A stretch of 64,000 nucleotides of DNA, taken from the NCBI GenBank assembly GCA_964501715.1, contig CAZCTR010000006.1:9364-73363 (forward strand), in the 5' to 3' direction. Below are positions 9,157-16,164 of the stretch, in pieces. The DNA is from M55B118 sp964501715. GTDB lineage: Bacteria > Bacillota_I > Bacilli_A > Izemoplasmatales > Izemoplasmataceae. Under the pieces are notes generated by a model. It was not told where the DNA came from, did no database searches, and was given only the letters and a program-made list of their open reading frames with translations. Both the position numbers and the translations under genes were made by a program. Within the stretch, counting starts at the first letter, position 1. Each line of letters begins with the position of its first letter.

Positions 9157-9522
9157 TTACTTGACTTCGACAGTTGCGCCAGCTTCTTCGAGTTGGTTCT
9201 TGATGTCTTCTGCTTCTTCTGGTTCGATGTCCTCTTTCACTGGTGAAGGTGCGCCGTCTACGAGGGCTTTGGCCTCTTTGAGTCCAAGACCTGTGATTTG
9301 GCGTACCACTTTGATGACGCCGATTTTCTTCGCACCCGCGGAAGTGAGGGTTACAGTGACTTCGCTAGGAGCCTCTTCTTCAGCGGCTCCCGGTGCGGCT
9401 GCCGCGACAGCGGTGGGGTCGACACCGAATTCGTCTTTCATCATGTCTACAAGTTCATTGAGTTCGAGAAGGGTCTTCTCTTTCAAAGATTCAATAATTT
9501 CTTCATTGCTTAGTTTTGCCAT
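9157..9522 (-). CDS. rplL: 50S ribosomal protein L7/L12
   Basis: A 121-residue L7/L12, the dimeric stalk protein that recruits translation GTPases. The N-terminal dimerisation helix (about 1-30) is followed by an Ala/Pro/Glu-rich hinge (AAAAAPGAAEEEAPSE) and the C-terminal factor-binding domain with KKIGVIKVVR and GLGLKEAKALVD. The start has an AGGAGG site. It follows rplJ by 19 bp and is closed by the terminator at 9119-9145. Confidence 0.97.
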   Translation of the reverse strand: MAKLSNEEIIESLKEKTLLELNELVDMMKDEFGVDPTAVAAAAPGAAEEEAPSEVTVTLTSAGAKKIGVIKVVRQITGLGLKEAKALVDGAPSPVKEDIEPEEAEDIKNQLEEAGATVEVK

Positions 9523-9541
9523 GGTATTTCCTCCTTAGATA

Positions 9542-10045
9542 TTAACCGTTTTGTTGTTCGAGATTTTCTTTATGCATGTTGATGGCGATTGCAACATTGC
9601 GGATCGGCTGGACAAGTCCACCGGCGAACATGGTGAGCAGTTCTTCGCGGGATGGGATGACAGCGATCTTGTTGATGCGCGCGTTGTCCATGTACTCTTC
9701 ATCGACGATACCGACTTTGAGGTCGAGCTTGCCGTAGTCTTCGGCGAAATCATGGATGACTTTGGCTGCGGATACGCTATCCTCATATGAGAACGCGACC
9801 GCGTTCGGACCGGTGAGTACATCCATCATCTTTTCATAGCCTGCCTTCTCAGCGGCACGGCGAATGATGTTGTTCTTGATGACTTTGAATTCGCAGCCTT
9901 CTTCAGTCAGCGCAGCACGCAGCTTTGTGACCTGGTCGACTGTGAGGCCTTGATAATCGGCGATGACGACGGAATTCGCACCTTGCATCTTCTCCGCCAA
10001 CGCATCGACTTCAGCCTTTTTCCTATCGATTGCTTTGGTTGACAC
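9542..10045 (-). CDS. rplJ: 50S ribosomal protein L10
   Basis: A 167-residue L10, which anchors L7/L12 dimers to 23S rRNA. The start is a GTG at 10043-10045 directly after a strong AGGAGGTGG; the longer frame upstream runs into the leader attenuator and is not credible. The protein begins (M)STKAIDRKKAEVDAL and shows the conserved NSVVIADYQGLTV segment and a C-terminal helix that would carry the stalk. Expression is probably controlled by the L10 leader at 10071-10185. Confidence 0.95.
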   Translation of the reverse strand: MSTKAIDRKKAEVDALAEKMQGANSVVIADYQGLTVDQVTKLRAALTEEGCEFKVIKNNIIRRAAEKAGYEKMMDVLTGPNAVAFSYEDSVSAAKVIHDFAEDYGKLDLKVGIVDEEYMDNARINKIAVIPSREELLTMFAGGLVQPIRNVAIAINMHKENLEQQNG

Positions 10046-10070
10046 CTTTCCACCTCCTAGTGAATTCAAT

Positions 10071-10185
10071 AAAAAGTCCTCTTCTGTCATGACAACAAAA
10101 GAGGACCATACATTTCTATGTAGGACTTCTCTTGTCTCGTCAGGACATTAAGCGTAAAGCACCTGGGGTCTTCGACAGATTTGTT
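10071..10185 (-). ncRNA. L10 leader with intrinsic attenuator (rplJL autoregulation)
   Basis: The region upstream of rplJ on the minus strand contains GACGAAGACC-like and CAGGTG segments followed by TTAATGTCCTGACGAG, resembling the Bacillota L10 leader kink-turn region. It ends in a perfect stem GTCCTCTT / AAGAGGAC (10075-10106) followed by T5, a clear intrinsic terminator. A competing pairing, GAGAAGTCCTA with downstream TATGGTCCTCTT, would fit an antiterminator switch. Known family role: L10(L12)4 binding stops transcription into rplJL. The family match is by eye. Confidence 0.75.
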
Positions 10186-10197
10186 TTTATTGAGGGA

Positions 10198-10890
10198 TTA
10201 TTTAATCGCGCCGGCATCGATTTTGATGCCAGGGCTCATGGTTGTTGCGATGCTCGCGTTCTTCACGAACACACCCTTGACGGTTGAAGGTCTCAGGCTT
10301 TGGATGGTGGTGTAGAATGAACGGATGTTTTCAGCGAGTTTCTCCTTGTCAAAGGACACCTTGCCTACGATGACATGAAGATTGCCCACTTTGTCCAGAC
10401 GGTATTGCACTTTACCCGCCTTGACTTCTTCGACGGCTTTCTTGACATCCGGAGTAACTGTACCGGTTTTCGGATTCGGCATGAGGCCTTTGGGGCCGAG
10501 CGTACGTCCGAGTTTACCGACTTGAGCCATCATGTCCGGAGTGGCCACGACTGTGTCGAAGTCAGTCCATCCTTGGAGGACCTTGTCCACCAGGTCCTGT
10601 TCACCGACGTAATCCGCACCAGCCTCTTCAGCGGCTTTCGCCTGTTCGCCCTTGGCGAAGACAAGCACGCGTTTCGTCTTCCCTGTTCCATTGGGCAGAA
10701 CGGTTGCGCCCCGGATATTCTGGTCGGCTTTACGTGGGTCGACATTCAGTCTCAATGCGAACTCGACTGAAGCGTCGAATTTTTCAAACGAGACTTCTTT
10801 CAGAAGATCAAGCGCTTCATCAAGCTTGTAGGCTTTGGACGCATCGATCTTCTCTTGCGCTTCTGTGTATTTTTTTCCTTTTTTTGCCAT
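10198..10890 (-). CDS. rplA: 50S ribosomal protein L1
   Basis: A 230-residue L1, the mobile stalk protein at the ribosomal E site and, in many bacteria, a repressor of its own L11-L1 mRNA. It starts MAKKGKKYTEA after an AGGAGG site and shows the conserved core GLMPNPKTGTVTPDV at about 130-144. It lies downstream of rplK with a 71-bp gap that holds a hairpin (10905-10933), and upstream of the rplJ leader. Confidence 0.97.
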   Translation of the reverse strand: MAKKGKKYTEAQEKIDASKAYKLDEALDLLKEVSFEKFDASVEFALRLNVDPRKADQNIRGATVLPNGTGKTKRVLVFAKGEQAKAAEEAGADYVGEQDLVDKVLQGWTDFDTVVATPDMMAQVGKLGRTLGPKGLMPNPKTGTVTPDVKKAVEEVKAGKVQYRLDKVGNLHVIVGKVSFDKEKLAENIRSFYTTIQSLRPSTVKGVFVKNASIATTMSPGIKIDAGAIK

Positions 10891-10904
10891 GAATTTTCCT
10901 CCTA

Positions 10905-10933
10905 TTGTGGTCTAACGGAATCTCCTCCCACAA
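10905..10933 (-). promoter_or_regulatory. hairpin beside the rplA ribosome binding site
   Basis: A 6-bp stem TTGTGG / CCACAA encloses a GGAGGAG segment and lies 3 nt upstream of the AGGAGG site of rplA. It could modulate rplA translation or be bound by L1. No L1-binding consensus was verified, so this is a structural observation only. Confidence 0.35.
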
Positions 10934-10961
10934 ATAGTTGCCTCATGTGAACAACTAATTG

Positions 10962-11396
10962 CTAGTCCTTGACTGTGATTCCCATGTTGCGGGCGGATCC
11001 TTCAACGATCCGCATTGCTGCTTCGATATCGTTCGCGTTCAGATCGGGCATCTTGGTTTCTGCGATTTCACGCACTTGCTCCCGAGTGACTGAACCGACT
11101 TTCTCGAGCAACGGGTTGCTTGCGCCTTTGTCTACGCCTGCCGCTTTCTTGAGCAGATCAGCAGCCGGTGGGGTCTTGGTGATGAATGTGAACGATCTAT
11201 CCTTGTATACAGTGATTTCTACAGGGATGATATTACCCATTTGCTCTTTGGTCTGTTCGTTGAATTTCGAACAGAAGTCTTGGATATTCACACCAGCCTG
11301 ACCGAGCGCCGGTCCTACCGGGGGAGCAGGATTCGCTTTACCCGCAGGGATCTGAAGTTTGATGACGGACGTTACTTCCTTTTGTTTTTTAGCCAC
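10962..11396 (-). CDS. rplK: 50S ribosomal protein L11
   Basis: A 144-residue L11 of the GTPase-associated centre. A GTG at 11394-11396 is chosen as start because AGGAGG lies 8 bases upstream; an in-frame GTG at 11403-11405 overlaps that SD. The protein starts (M)AKKQKEVTSVIKLQ and carries the proline-rich hinge AGKANPAPPVGPALGQAG bound by thiopeptides and by IF2/EF-G. First gene of the L11-L1 transcript, with its own promoter at 11488-11516. Confidence 0.96.
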   Translation of the reverse strand: MAKKQKEVTSVIKLQIPAGKANPAPPVGPALGQAGVNIQDFCSKFNEQTKEQMGNIIPVEITVYKDRSFTFITKTPPAADLLKKAAGVDKGASNPLLEKVGSVTREQVREIAETKMPDLNANDIEAAMRIVEGSARNMGITVKD

Positions 11397-11462
11397 GATG
11401 GACACCTCCTCATTCTCGTGATGTGGTCAGCGGACGTTTGTGCGCCCTTCCACTCTAAAATA

Positions 11463-11482
11463 AGCATGACAAAAGTCATGCT
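11463..11482 (-). promoter_or_regulatory. 8-bp hairpin at the 5' end of the rplK transcript
   Basis: A perfect stem AGCATGAC / GTCATGCT with a 4-base loop begins at the predicted transcription start of rplK. It is followed by TATTTT, weak for a terminator. It may protect the 5' end, or it may end nusG read-through. Confidence 0.55.
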
Positions 11483-11487
11483 CAATT

Positions 11488-11516
11488 ATTGTATACGATT
11501 AGTCCAGTGATGTCAA
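11488..11516 (-). promoter_or_regulatory. sigma-A-type promoter of rplK-rplA
   Basis: Minus-strand TTGACA (11511-11516) and TACAAT (11488-11493), spacer 17 bp, located between nusG and rplK. Confidence 0.9.
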
Positions 11517-11524
11517 ACGTTTTA

Positions 11525-12079
11525 TCAGACGTCTGTATCGATTTCATCGAAAGTGAGCTCGGCCGGTGTTTCACGCCCGAACATCTCCACAAGCACTGTG
11601 AGCACTTCTTTATCATAGTCGATTGAATCAACCTTCCCGGTCTGATTCGTGAACGGGCCGGCAGTCACGCGGACTTTCTGTCCTATCTTGACATCAAGCT
11701 CGGGTTTTTGGATGATCCCGACTCGTTTGAGGATGGGGTTGATCTCTTCTGGCGGAAGCGGAATCGGCTTCGTACCGCCACCACTACTGCCGAGAAAGCC
11801 TGTGACACCTGGGGTGTTACGGACGACGAACCAGGAATCGTCAGTGACGATCATCTCAATGAAGACATACCCGGGATAAATCTTGACAAGTTTTTCTTTC
11901 GTGGTGCCATCCGCCCGTTTCTCCTGCTGTATTTCCTCGGGGATGACGACCTGAAAGATCTTATCCTCCATCTGCATGGATTCAATCCGTCTCTCCAGAT
12001 TCACCTTGACGCTATTCTCCTGTCCGGAATACGTCTGGACGGTGTACCACATTCTCTGCTTTTCTTGCTGTTCCATCAT
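11525..12079 (-). CDS. nusG: transcription termination/antitermination protein NusG
   Basis: A 184-residue NusG. The NGN domain begins MWYTVQTYSGQENSVKVNL and contains PGYVFIEM and RNTPGVTGFLG, the RNA polymerase-binding face; the C-terminal KOW domain includes VRVTAGPFTNQTGKVDSID. It couples polymerase pausing to translation and Rho. Its ATG overlaps the secE stop by one base (TAATG), so it is translationally coupled to secE. A second in-frame ATG follows immediately and could also be used. Confidence 0.96.
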   Translation of the reverse strand: MMEQQEKQRMWYTVQTYSGQENSVKVNLERRIESMQMEDKIFQVVIPEEIQQEKRADGTTKEKLVKIYPGYVFIEMIVTDDSWFVVRNTPGVTGFLGSSGGGTKPIPLPPEEINPILKRVGIIQKPELDVKIGQKVRVTAGPFTNQTGKVDSIDYDKEVLTVLVEMFGRETPAELTFDEIDTDV

Positions 12080-12513
12080 TAGGCACCCAATCCGTATAGA
12101 AGGTCGAAAACGGGGCGGAACACGAGGTCATAAAGGATGAACATCACGCTGAGGACGATGATGAAGCCAAACACTCGTGAGAGATTGTTGTATGTCGTGG
12201 GCTTGTTCGGCCAGGTCACCCGGTTCATCTCTTTGAGCCCTGGAATGAAGAATGGGGCGACAGATGTCAAAAACGCGGTTGCACCGACAAGCATGACGAT
12301 AATGGAAAAGATGGTGATCTTGAGGCTCGAATCGAAAATCCAAAGGTCCGTGTACTGGATCGCGAGTACATCGCCTTCAAAGATATAGACACCGAGAACA
12401 AGTACGAGTACACCGAGCAATCCCAGAAGCAGACCTTCAAAAGGGTACTCCTTCTTGAGGACGGCCAGCACCTTGTTCACTTTGTCTTGTGGGTTTTTCT
12501 TGTTTTCCGGCAT
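12079..12513 (-). CDS. secE: preprotein translocase subunit SecE (long, three-segment form)
   Basis: A 144-residue SecE, the clamp subunit of SecYEG. The conserved amphipathic segment GLKEMNRVTWPNK (about 92-104) followed by the last membrane span (about 116-135) identifies it. Most Bacillota SecE proteins are about 60 residues with a single span; this one has two additional hydrophobic segments before the core (about 26-45 and 64-88), like the E. coli three-span form. It lies between rpmG and nusG, the usual place. Confidence 0.92.
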   Translation of the reverse strand: MPENKKNPQDKVNKVLAVLKKEYPFEGLLLGLLGVLVLVLGVYIFEGDVLAIQYTDLWIFDSSLKITIFSIIVMLVGATAFLTSVAPFFIPGLKEMNRVTWPNKPTTYNNLSRVFGFIIVLSVMFILYDLVFRPVFDLLYGLGA

Positions 12514-12525
12514 GTCAAACAGCTC

Positions 12526-12672
12526 CTATTTGCTTTCTTTGTGTTTCGTATGTTTGTTGCAACGTTTGCAGTGCTTTTTCACAACCATGCGTTCCTTGTC
12601 GTCCTTATGTTTATAAGTGGTGTAGTTTCTGGACAGACATTCTTCGCAGATCAATGTTATTTTTTGACGCAT
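12526..12672 (-). CDS. rpmG: 50S ribosomal protein L33
   Basis: A 48-residue L33 beginning MRQKITLICEECLSRNY and ending with HCKRCNKHTKHKESK. Two CxxC pairs (C9/C12 and C38/C41) make it the zinc-binding form. The SD is weak (AAGG about 10 bases upstream). The rpmG-secE-nusG order is conserved in Bacillota. It has its own promoter at 12697-12725. Confidence 0.95.
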   Translation of the reverse strand: MRQKITLICEECLSRNYTTYKHKDDKERMVVKKHCKRCNKHTKHKESK

Positions 12673-12696
12673 GTTATCACAACCTTGCAAATATAT

Positions 12697-12725
12697 AATG
12701 TATCATCAACCCCGTGCTTTGTCAA
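12697..12725 (-). promoter_or_regulatory. sigma-A-type promoter of rpmG-secE-nusG
   Basis: Minus-strand TTGACA (12720-12725) and TACATT (12697-12702), spacer 17 bp, just after the sigma-factor gene. The predicted start is about 20 nt before the rpmG ATG. Confidence 0.82.
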
Positions 12726-12727
12726 CG

Positions 12728-13264
12728 TTAACCCGCAAAATACGCACGTATTTTGCGTTTTGCGCGATGCACGGCATTGTACACGGCTTTTTCGTCACAA
12801 TCCGTTTTAAGGGCGACCTCGGAAGTCGACGCGCATTTGATGACACGCTCGATGTAGACTGTGAACTCGAACGGTGTGAGCACATCGCGCACCTCGTCCA
12901 TGTGGACCGAATAATACATGGAATTCTCGCGGACACAGTGATTGCTTTCAGCGATGTAATCTCGGTTCAGTTTTGTAATCTCCCGCCTTCTTTTGATCCG
13001 ATTGATGTGCCCCCTCATCAGACGTTTGAAATTCATCTCGAAATATCGGGTGAATGTCTTGTTGAATGAGGCGTCAAAGGCAAGCACCGATTTATAAAGG
13101 AGGATGATCCCTTCCTGATGCAAATCATCGAACATGTAATGGAGTCGGTAGGCATGGATCATCTTCGCGATGAAATCCGTATAGTTTGTCGTGAGGTGCT
13201 CAAGTGCCTCTTCATCACCCTGCTTGACTTTTTCTATGGTCTCATAGTCGTTGCTGCCATTCAT
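12728..13264 (-). CDS. RNA polymerase sigma-70 family factor, SigH-like
   Basis: A 178-residue two-domain sigma factor. Region 2 spans about 10-95, including the polymerase-binding and -10-melting segment (YMFDDLHQEGIILLYKSVLAF, then FTRYFEMNFKRLMRGHINRIK); region 4 is the C-terminal helix-turn-helix (ALKTDCDEKAVYNAVHRAKRK). Its place between rlmB and rpmG is where Bacillota carry sigH, hence the label, but it is shorter than B. subtilis SigH and the regulon is unknown. Its ATG overlaps the rlmB stop (ATGA). No anti-sigma gene is adjacent. Confidence 0.85.
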   Translation of the reverse strand: MNGSNDYETIEKVKQGDEEALEHLTTNYTDFIAKMIHAYRLHYMFDDLHQEGIILLYKSVLAFDASFNKTFTRYFEMNFKRLMRGHINRIKRRREITKLNRDYIAESNHCVRENSMYYSVHMDEVRDVLTPFEFTVYIERVIKCASTSEVALKTDCDEKAVYNAVHRAKRKIRAYFAG

Positions 13265-13962
13265 TGCCGGAGTCTCCGGGATGCTATATCATGAAGAGCG
13301 ACACCGGCGGACACACTGACGTTGAGACTGTTGACCTGACCGGTCATCGGTATCTTCACAAGGGTGTCGCATGTTTTCCTGATCAGCGGACGCATCCCTT
13401 TGCCTTCACTGCCAAGCACAAGGCAGAGATCCGTGTCCGCATAGATATCATCAAAGGTGTTCTCGGTGGCGAGGTCAAGCCCGATGACCCAGACATTCTT
13501 TTTCTTCATCTCAAGCATGGTCCTGTGCAGATTTGTGACCCCGATCAGTTTCACATGCTCGATGGCACCCGCGGAAACCTTCACAACCGTCGCATTGATG
13601 GAAGCTGAACGGTCCTTGGGAAGGATGACCCCCGTGACACCGAAAGCCTCCGCGCTTCTGATGATGGCCCCCAGATTGTGAGGGTCCGTGATCGAATCGA
13701 GCATCAGAAACAGTTTTTTGTCGCCCGAATCCAGGAACGGTTCCAATGGATGCATCTTGTAATCTTCGACATTCGCGCCGATGCCCTGATGATGTTCGCC
13801 AAAGCGCTGTCCCATGGCGCGCTTGTCCAATCTGGTGACCTTGACCCCTTGTTTGGTCGCCAGGTCAATGGCCTTGTCCTGCTTCAGACTGGTAAAAACC
13901 TCATAGACCCTGCGGCCAGAGGAAAGGGCCTCATGAACAGGGTTCTTTCCATGTATAAGCAT
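13261..13962 (-). CDS. rlmB: 23S rRNA (guanosine-2'-O)-methyltransferase, RlmB/TrmH family
   Basis: A 233-residue SPOUT-class methyltransferase. An N-terminal substrate-binding domain (about 1-75) precedes the knotted catalytic domain with motif 1 DSITDPHNLGAIIRSAEAFG, motif 2 VLGSEGKGMRP and motif 3 NSLNVSVSAGVAL. Known family role: 2'-O-methylation of G2251 in 23S rRNA (E. coli numbering) or a related site. The start at 13962 is set by GAGGTGG a few bases upstream; the longer frame lacks an SD. It overlaps the sigma-factor start by 4 bp. Confidence 0.93.
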   Translation of the reverse strand: MLIHGKNPVHEALSSGRRVYEVFTSLKQDKAIDLATKQGVKVTRLDKRAMGQRFGEHHQGIGANVEDYKMHPLEPFLDSGDKKLFLMLDSITDPHNLGAIIRSAEAFGVTGVILPKDRSASINATVVKVSAGAIEHVKLIGVTNLHRTMLEMKKKNVWVIGLDLATENTFDDIYADTDLCLVLGSEGKGMRPLIRKTCDTLVKIPMTGQVNSLNVSVSAGVALHDIASRRLRQ

Positions 13963-13993
13963 TGAACCACCTCTTCGTTCGGAATGTGGATTC

Positions 13994-14002
13994 ATTGTAT
14001 CA
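13994..14002 (-). promoter_or_regulatory. extended -10 promoter of rlmB
   Basis: Minus-strand TGATACAAT (TGnTACAAT form; -10 hexamer at 13994-13999). No good -35 at 17 bp. It lies between the mrnC-end hairpin and the rlmB SD. Confidence 0.55.
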
Positions 14003-14041
14003 TGCACTCATTGAAGCGCACTTGATAAAATCCCGTGCGTA

Positions 14042-14066
14042 TAAAACTGCGGACAAGGTCCGCAGT
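14042..14066 (-). terminator. putative terminator after mrnC
   Basis: A perfect 9-bp stem ACTGCGGAC / GTCCGCAGT (14046-14054 with 14058-14066) with a 3-base loop, followed on the minus strand by TTTTAT. The T run is short, so termination may be partial and leave some read-through into rlmB. Confidence 0.65.
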
Positions 14067-14431
14067 CAGTCAATCTCGACCGCTTCAAGCATCATCTGCA
14101 ACCGTCTTTTTTCTTCGTTCAGATACAAATACCCGATCAACGCTTCGAAACCGGTCGCAAGTCTGTAAGTCGTCAAGGTGGCGTTCTTCGGCCGGCGGGC
14201 GCTTGTGGCGTTCCGTCCTCGGTTCACCACGGCCTTCTCCGCTTCATTCAGCATGGACTCGACAGACTTGAGCGCCTGTTTCTGTCCTTCGGCCCCGGTA
14301 TGGCGGATGGCGGCCTGGTGAAGGTCATCAGGTTTGACATACCCTTTGTCAAGAAGGGTTTTCCGCACATGGAGTTCGAAGACGGCATCGCCGATATAGG
14401 CGAGTGTCTTGCCATTGAATTGGACTTTCAT
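14066..14431 (-). CDS. mrnC: Mini-ribonuclease 3
   Basis: A 121-residue stand-alone RNase III catalytic domain without a dsRNA-binding domain. It shows the signature AYIGDAVFELHVR near the N terminus and ATGFEALIGYLYL in the C-terminal half, which hold the acidic metal ligands. Known role in Bacillota: maturation of 23S rRNA ends. The ATG at 14429-14431 overlaps the cysS TGA by one base (TGATG), the usual cysS-mrnC coupling. Confidence 0.94.
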   Translation of the reverse strand: MKVQFNGKTLAYIGDAVFELHVRKTLLDKGYVKPDDLHQAAIRHTGAEGQKQALKSVESMLNEAEKAVVNRGRNATSARRPKNATLTTYRLATGFEALIGYLYLNEEKRRLQMMLEAVEID

Positions 14432-15768
14432 CAAAGAATGCCCTTTTCATACAACTTTTCACGAAGGCGGTCCGCCTTGTCGAATTCCTTGTTGCGTCTG
14501 GCGTCATCCCATGCCGCATACATGGCGCGCTCGGTTTCGGAGAGCCGTTTGACATCCGGATCGAGGCCCAGGATGTAAAAGAACGTGTCAAATAGCTCTA
14601 GCGCACCTCGTAATTCCTCATATGTGTCGGTTTTTCTGAGAAGCTGGTTGGTGTGCTTGACCAGGCTCTGAATCTCGGTGACGGCATTGGGCGTGTTGAA
14701 GTCATCGTCCATTGCCTGCATGAACTTGCGTTCAATCATGGAGAGTTCACGGTTGAAGTGGACATTGTTGCGCTGCAGGTGGTTCGCGAGGTCAAGTTGA
14801 TAGAATGTCTGGGAATACACCCGCTTGATGCGCTGCCATTCCCTCACATTCGTCGTGAGGGCTTCGTCGGTATAGTTTATGGGGCTTCGATAATGGGTGT
14901 TTAGCGTGAAAAGGCGGAATCCCATGTAATCATAATCAAGGTCCTTGACGAGAATGACCCTTCCTTCGCTCTTGCTCATTTTCTGATCATCGATGTTCAG
15001 CAGCCCGTTATGCATCCAATAATTCGCGATATGATGATTGGACAATGCGTGTTCCTGGGCGATCTCGTTCTCGTGATGAGGGAACATGAGCCCTGAACCC
15101 CCTCCGTGGATATCGATCTTGCCTCCGAAGATGTCGTTGATCATCGCCACGCATTCCGTATGCCAACCGGGGCGGCCCTCACCCCACGGGGAAGGGTATC
15201 TCACACCCACGTCGGTCTTTTTCCAAAGTGTGAAATCAAGGGGGTGTTCCTTCTCGTCGTTCACATCGACCCTTGACCCCTCTTTGAGTTCCTCGACCCT
15301 CCGTCCGGAAAGGATGCCATAATCCGGCGCCTTGCTTACGCGGAAATAGACATTTCCATTGACCGCGTACGCATAATCCTTTTCAACAAGGCGTTCAATG
15401 TAGGAGATGATGGAACTCATGTATTCCGTCACACGGGGAGCGAGGTATTGAGTGGAGCTTCCAAGACGTTCGGCATCCCGTTTGAAAGCCTGTATGAATT
15501 TTTCAGCGACCGCCAACTCATCCGTTTCATCCTCGATGGCCTTGGTGATGATCTTGTCATCGACATCGGTGAAATTGGAGACGAAATTCACCGTGAACCC
15601 CATATGCGTGAAATAGCGCCTCACGACATCAAAAAAGATGACGGGACGGGCGTTTCCGATATGGATGTAATTGTACACTGTCGGTCCGCATACATAGATG
15701 TTGACCGTATCTTCGTTGATGGGTTTGAACTTCTCCCTTTTTCTGGTCAGGGTATTGAATATTTCCAT
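14431..15768 (-). CDS. cysS: cysteinyl-tRNA synthetase
   Basis: A 445-residue class I synthetase. The start at 15768 is fixed by AAGGTGAGACC before the ATG; the longer frame lacks an SD. Landmarks: YVCGPTVYNYIHIGNARP (zinc Cys plus HIGH-type motif, about 25-42), WHTECVAM and HHENEIAQ zinc/substrate motifs, and KMSKSEG around residue 265. The C-terminal helical domain is normal. It charges tRNA-Cys. No T-box leader is visible upstream, only a short leader with an extended -10 promoter. Confidence 0.97.
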   Translation of the reverse strand: MEIFNTLTRKREKFKPINEDTVNIYVCGPTVYNYIHIGNARPVIFFDVVRRYFTHMGFTVNFVSNFTDVDDKIITKAIEDETDELAVAEKFIQAFKRDAERLGSSTQYLAPRVTEYMSSIISYIERLVEKDYAYAVNGNVYFRVSKAPDYGILSGRRVEELKEGSRVDVNDEKEHPLDFTLWKKTDVGVRYPSPWGEGRPGWHTECVAMINDIFGGKIDIHGGGSGLMFPHHENEIAQEHALSNHHIANYWMHNGLLNIDDQKMSKSEGRVILVKDLDYDYMGFRLFTLNTHYRSPINYTDEALTTNVREWQRIKRVYSQTFYQLDLANHLQRNNVHFNRELSMIERKFMQAMDDDFNTPNAVTEIQSLVKHTNQLLRKTDTYEELRGALELFDTFFYILGLDPDVKRLSETERAMYAAWDDARRNKEFDKADRLREKLYEKGIL

Positions 15769-15808
15769 TGGTCTCACCTTTTTCAAGTTGGATTCTATAG
15801 ACATTCTT

Positions 15809-15817
15809 ATTGTAACA
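15809..15817 (-). promoter_or_regulatory. extended -10 promoter of cysS-mrnC
   Basis: Minus-strand TGTTACAAT (-10 hexamer at 15809-15814 with the TGn extension). The -35 at 17 bp is poor (TTTTGC). It lies just downstream of the cold-shock gene terminator. Confidence 0.55.
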
Positions 15818-15851
15818 CAAGGGCCACACTCGCAAAACAAACGGACAATAA

Positions 15852-15878
15852 AATAAAAGCGGGAGCTCAGCTCCCGCT
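15852..15878 (-). terminator. rho-independent terminator after the cold-shock gene
   Basis: Near-palindromic stem AGCGGGAGCT / AGCTCCCGCT (15858-15867 with 15869-15878) followed on the minus strand by TTTATTTTATTG. The pairing can shift to give a workable loop. It separates csp from cysS. Confidence 0.85.
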
Positions 15879-15892
15879 TTCTCGTGTGATTG

Positions 15893-16090
15893 TTAGAGAC
15901 GTTCTACGCCAGAAGCTTGAGGTCCACGATCTCCCTCAACGACTTCGAACTCGACTTTGTCGCCTTCGTTCAAAGACTTGAAGCCTTCTTGATTGATTGC
16001 GCTATAGTGTACAAATACGTCGTTACCTTCGTCGGTAGTAATGAAACCATAGCCTTTTTCCGAGTTGAACCATTTTACTGTTCCAGTCAT
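15893..16090 (-). CDS. csp: cold-shock domain protein (CspA family)
   Basis: A 65-residue single cold-shock domain protein. The RNP1 motif KGYGFITTD and RNP2 motif DVFVHYSAI are both intact, so it should bind single-stranded RNA or DNA as an RNA chaperone. The start at 16090 has AGGAGA 12 bases upstream. It is monocistronic: a promoter at 16125-16153 and a terminator at 15852-15878. It is inserted between gltX and cysS, which are neighbours in many Bacillota. Confidence 0.95.
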   Translation of the reverse strand: MTGTVKWFNSEKGYGFITTDEGNDVFVHYSAINQEGFKSLNEGDKVEFEVVEGDRGPQASGVERL

Positions 16091-16124
16091 GAAAATTAAT
16101 TCTCCTTTTTTACTTGATACTTGC

Positions 16125-16153
16125 ATTATACAACGTGAAAATGCAAAATGCAA
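16125..16153 (-). promoter_or_regulatory. sigma-A-type promoter of csp
   Basis: Minus-strand TTGCAT (16148-16153) and TATAAT (16125-16130), spacer 17 bp. The surrounding DNA is made of repeated TTTGCAT-like units. Confidence 0.78.
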
Positions 16154-16164
16154 ATGATTTTGGC

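Noticed and set aside
15769..15850. A T-box riboswitch before cysS (and likewise before gltX and metG)
   Set aside because: The leaders are under about 80 nt and lack the T-box bulge sequence and an antiterminator pair.
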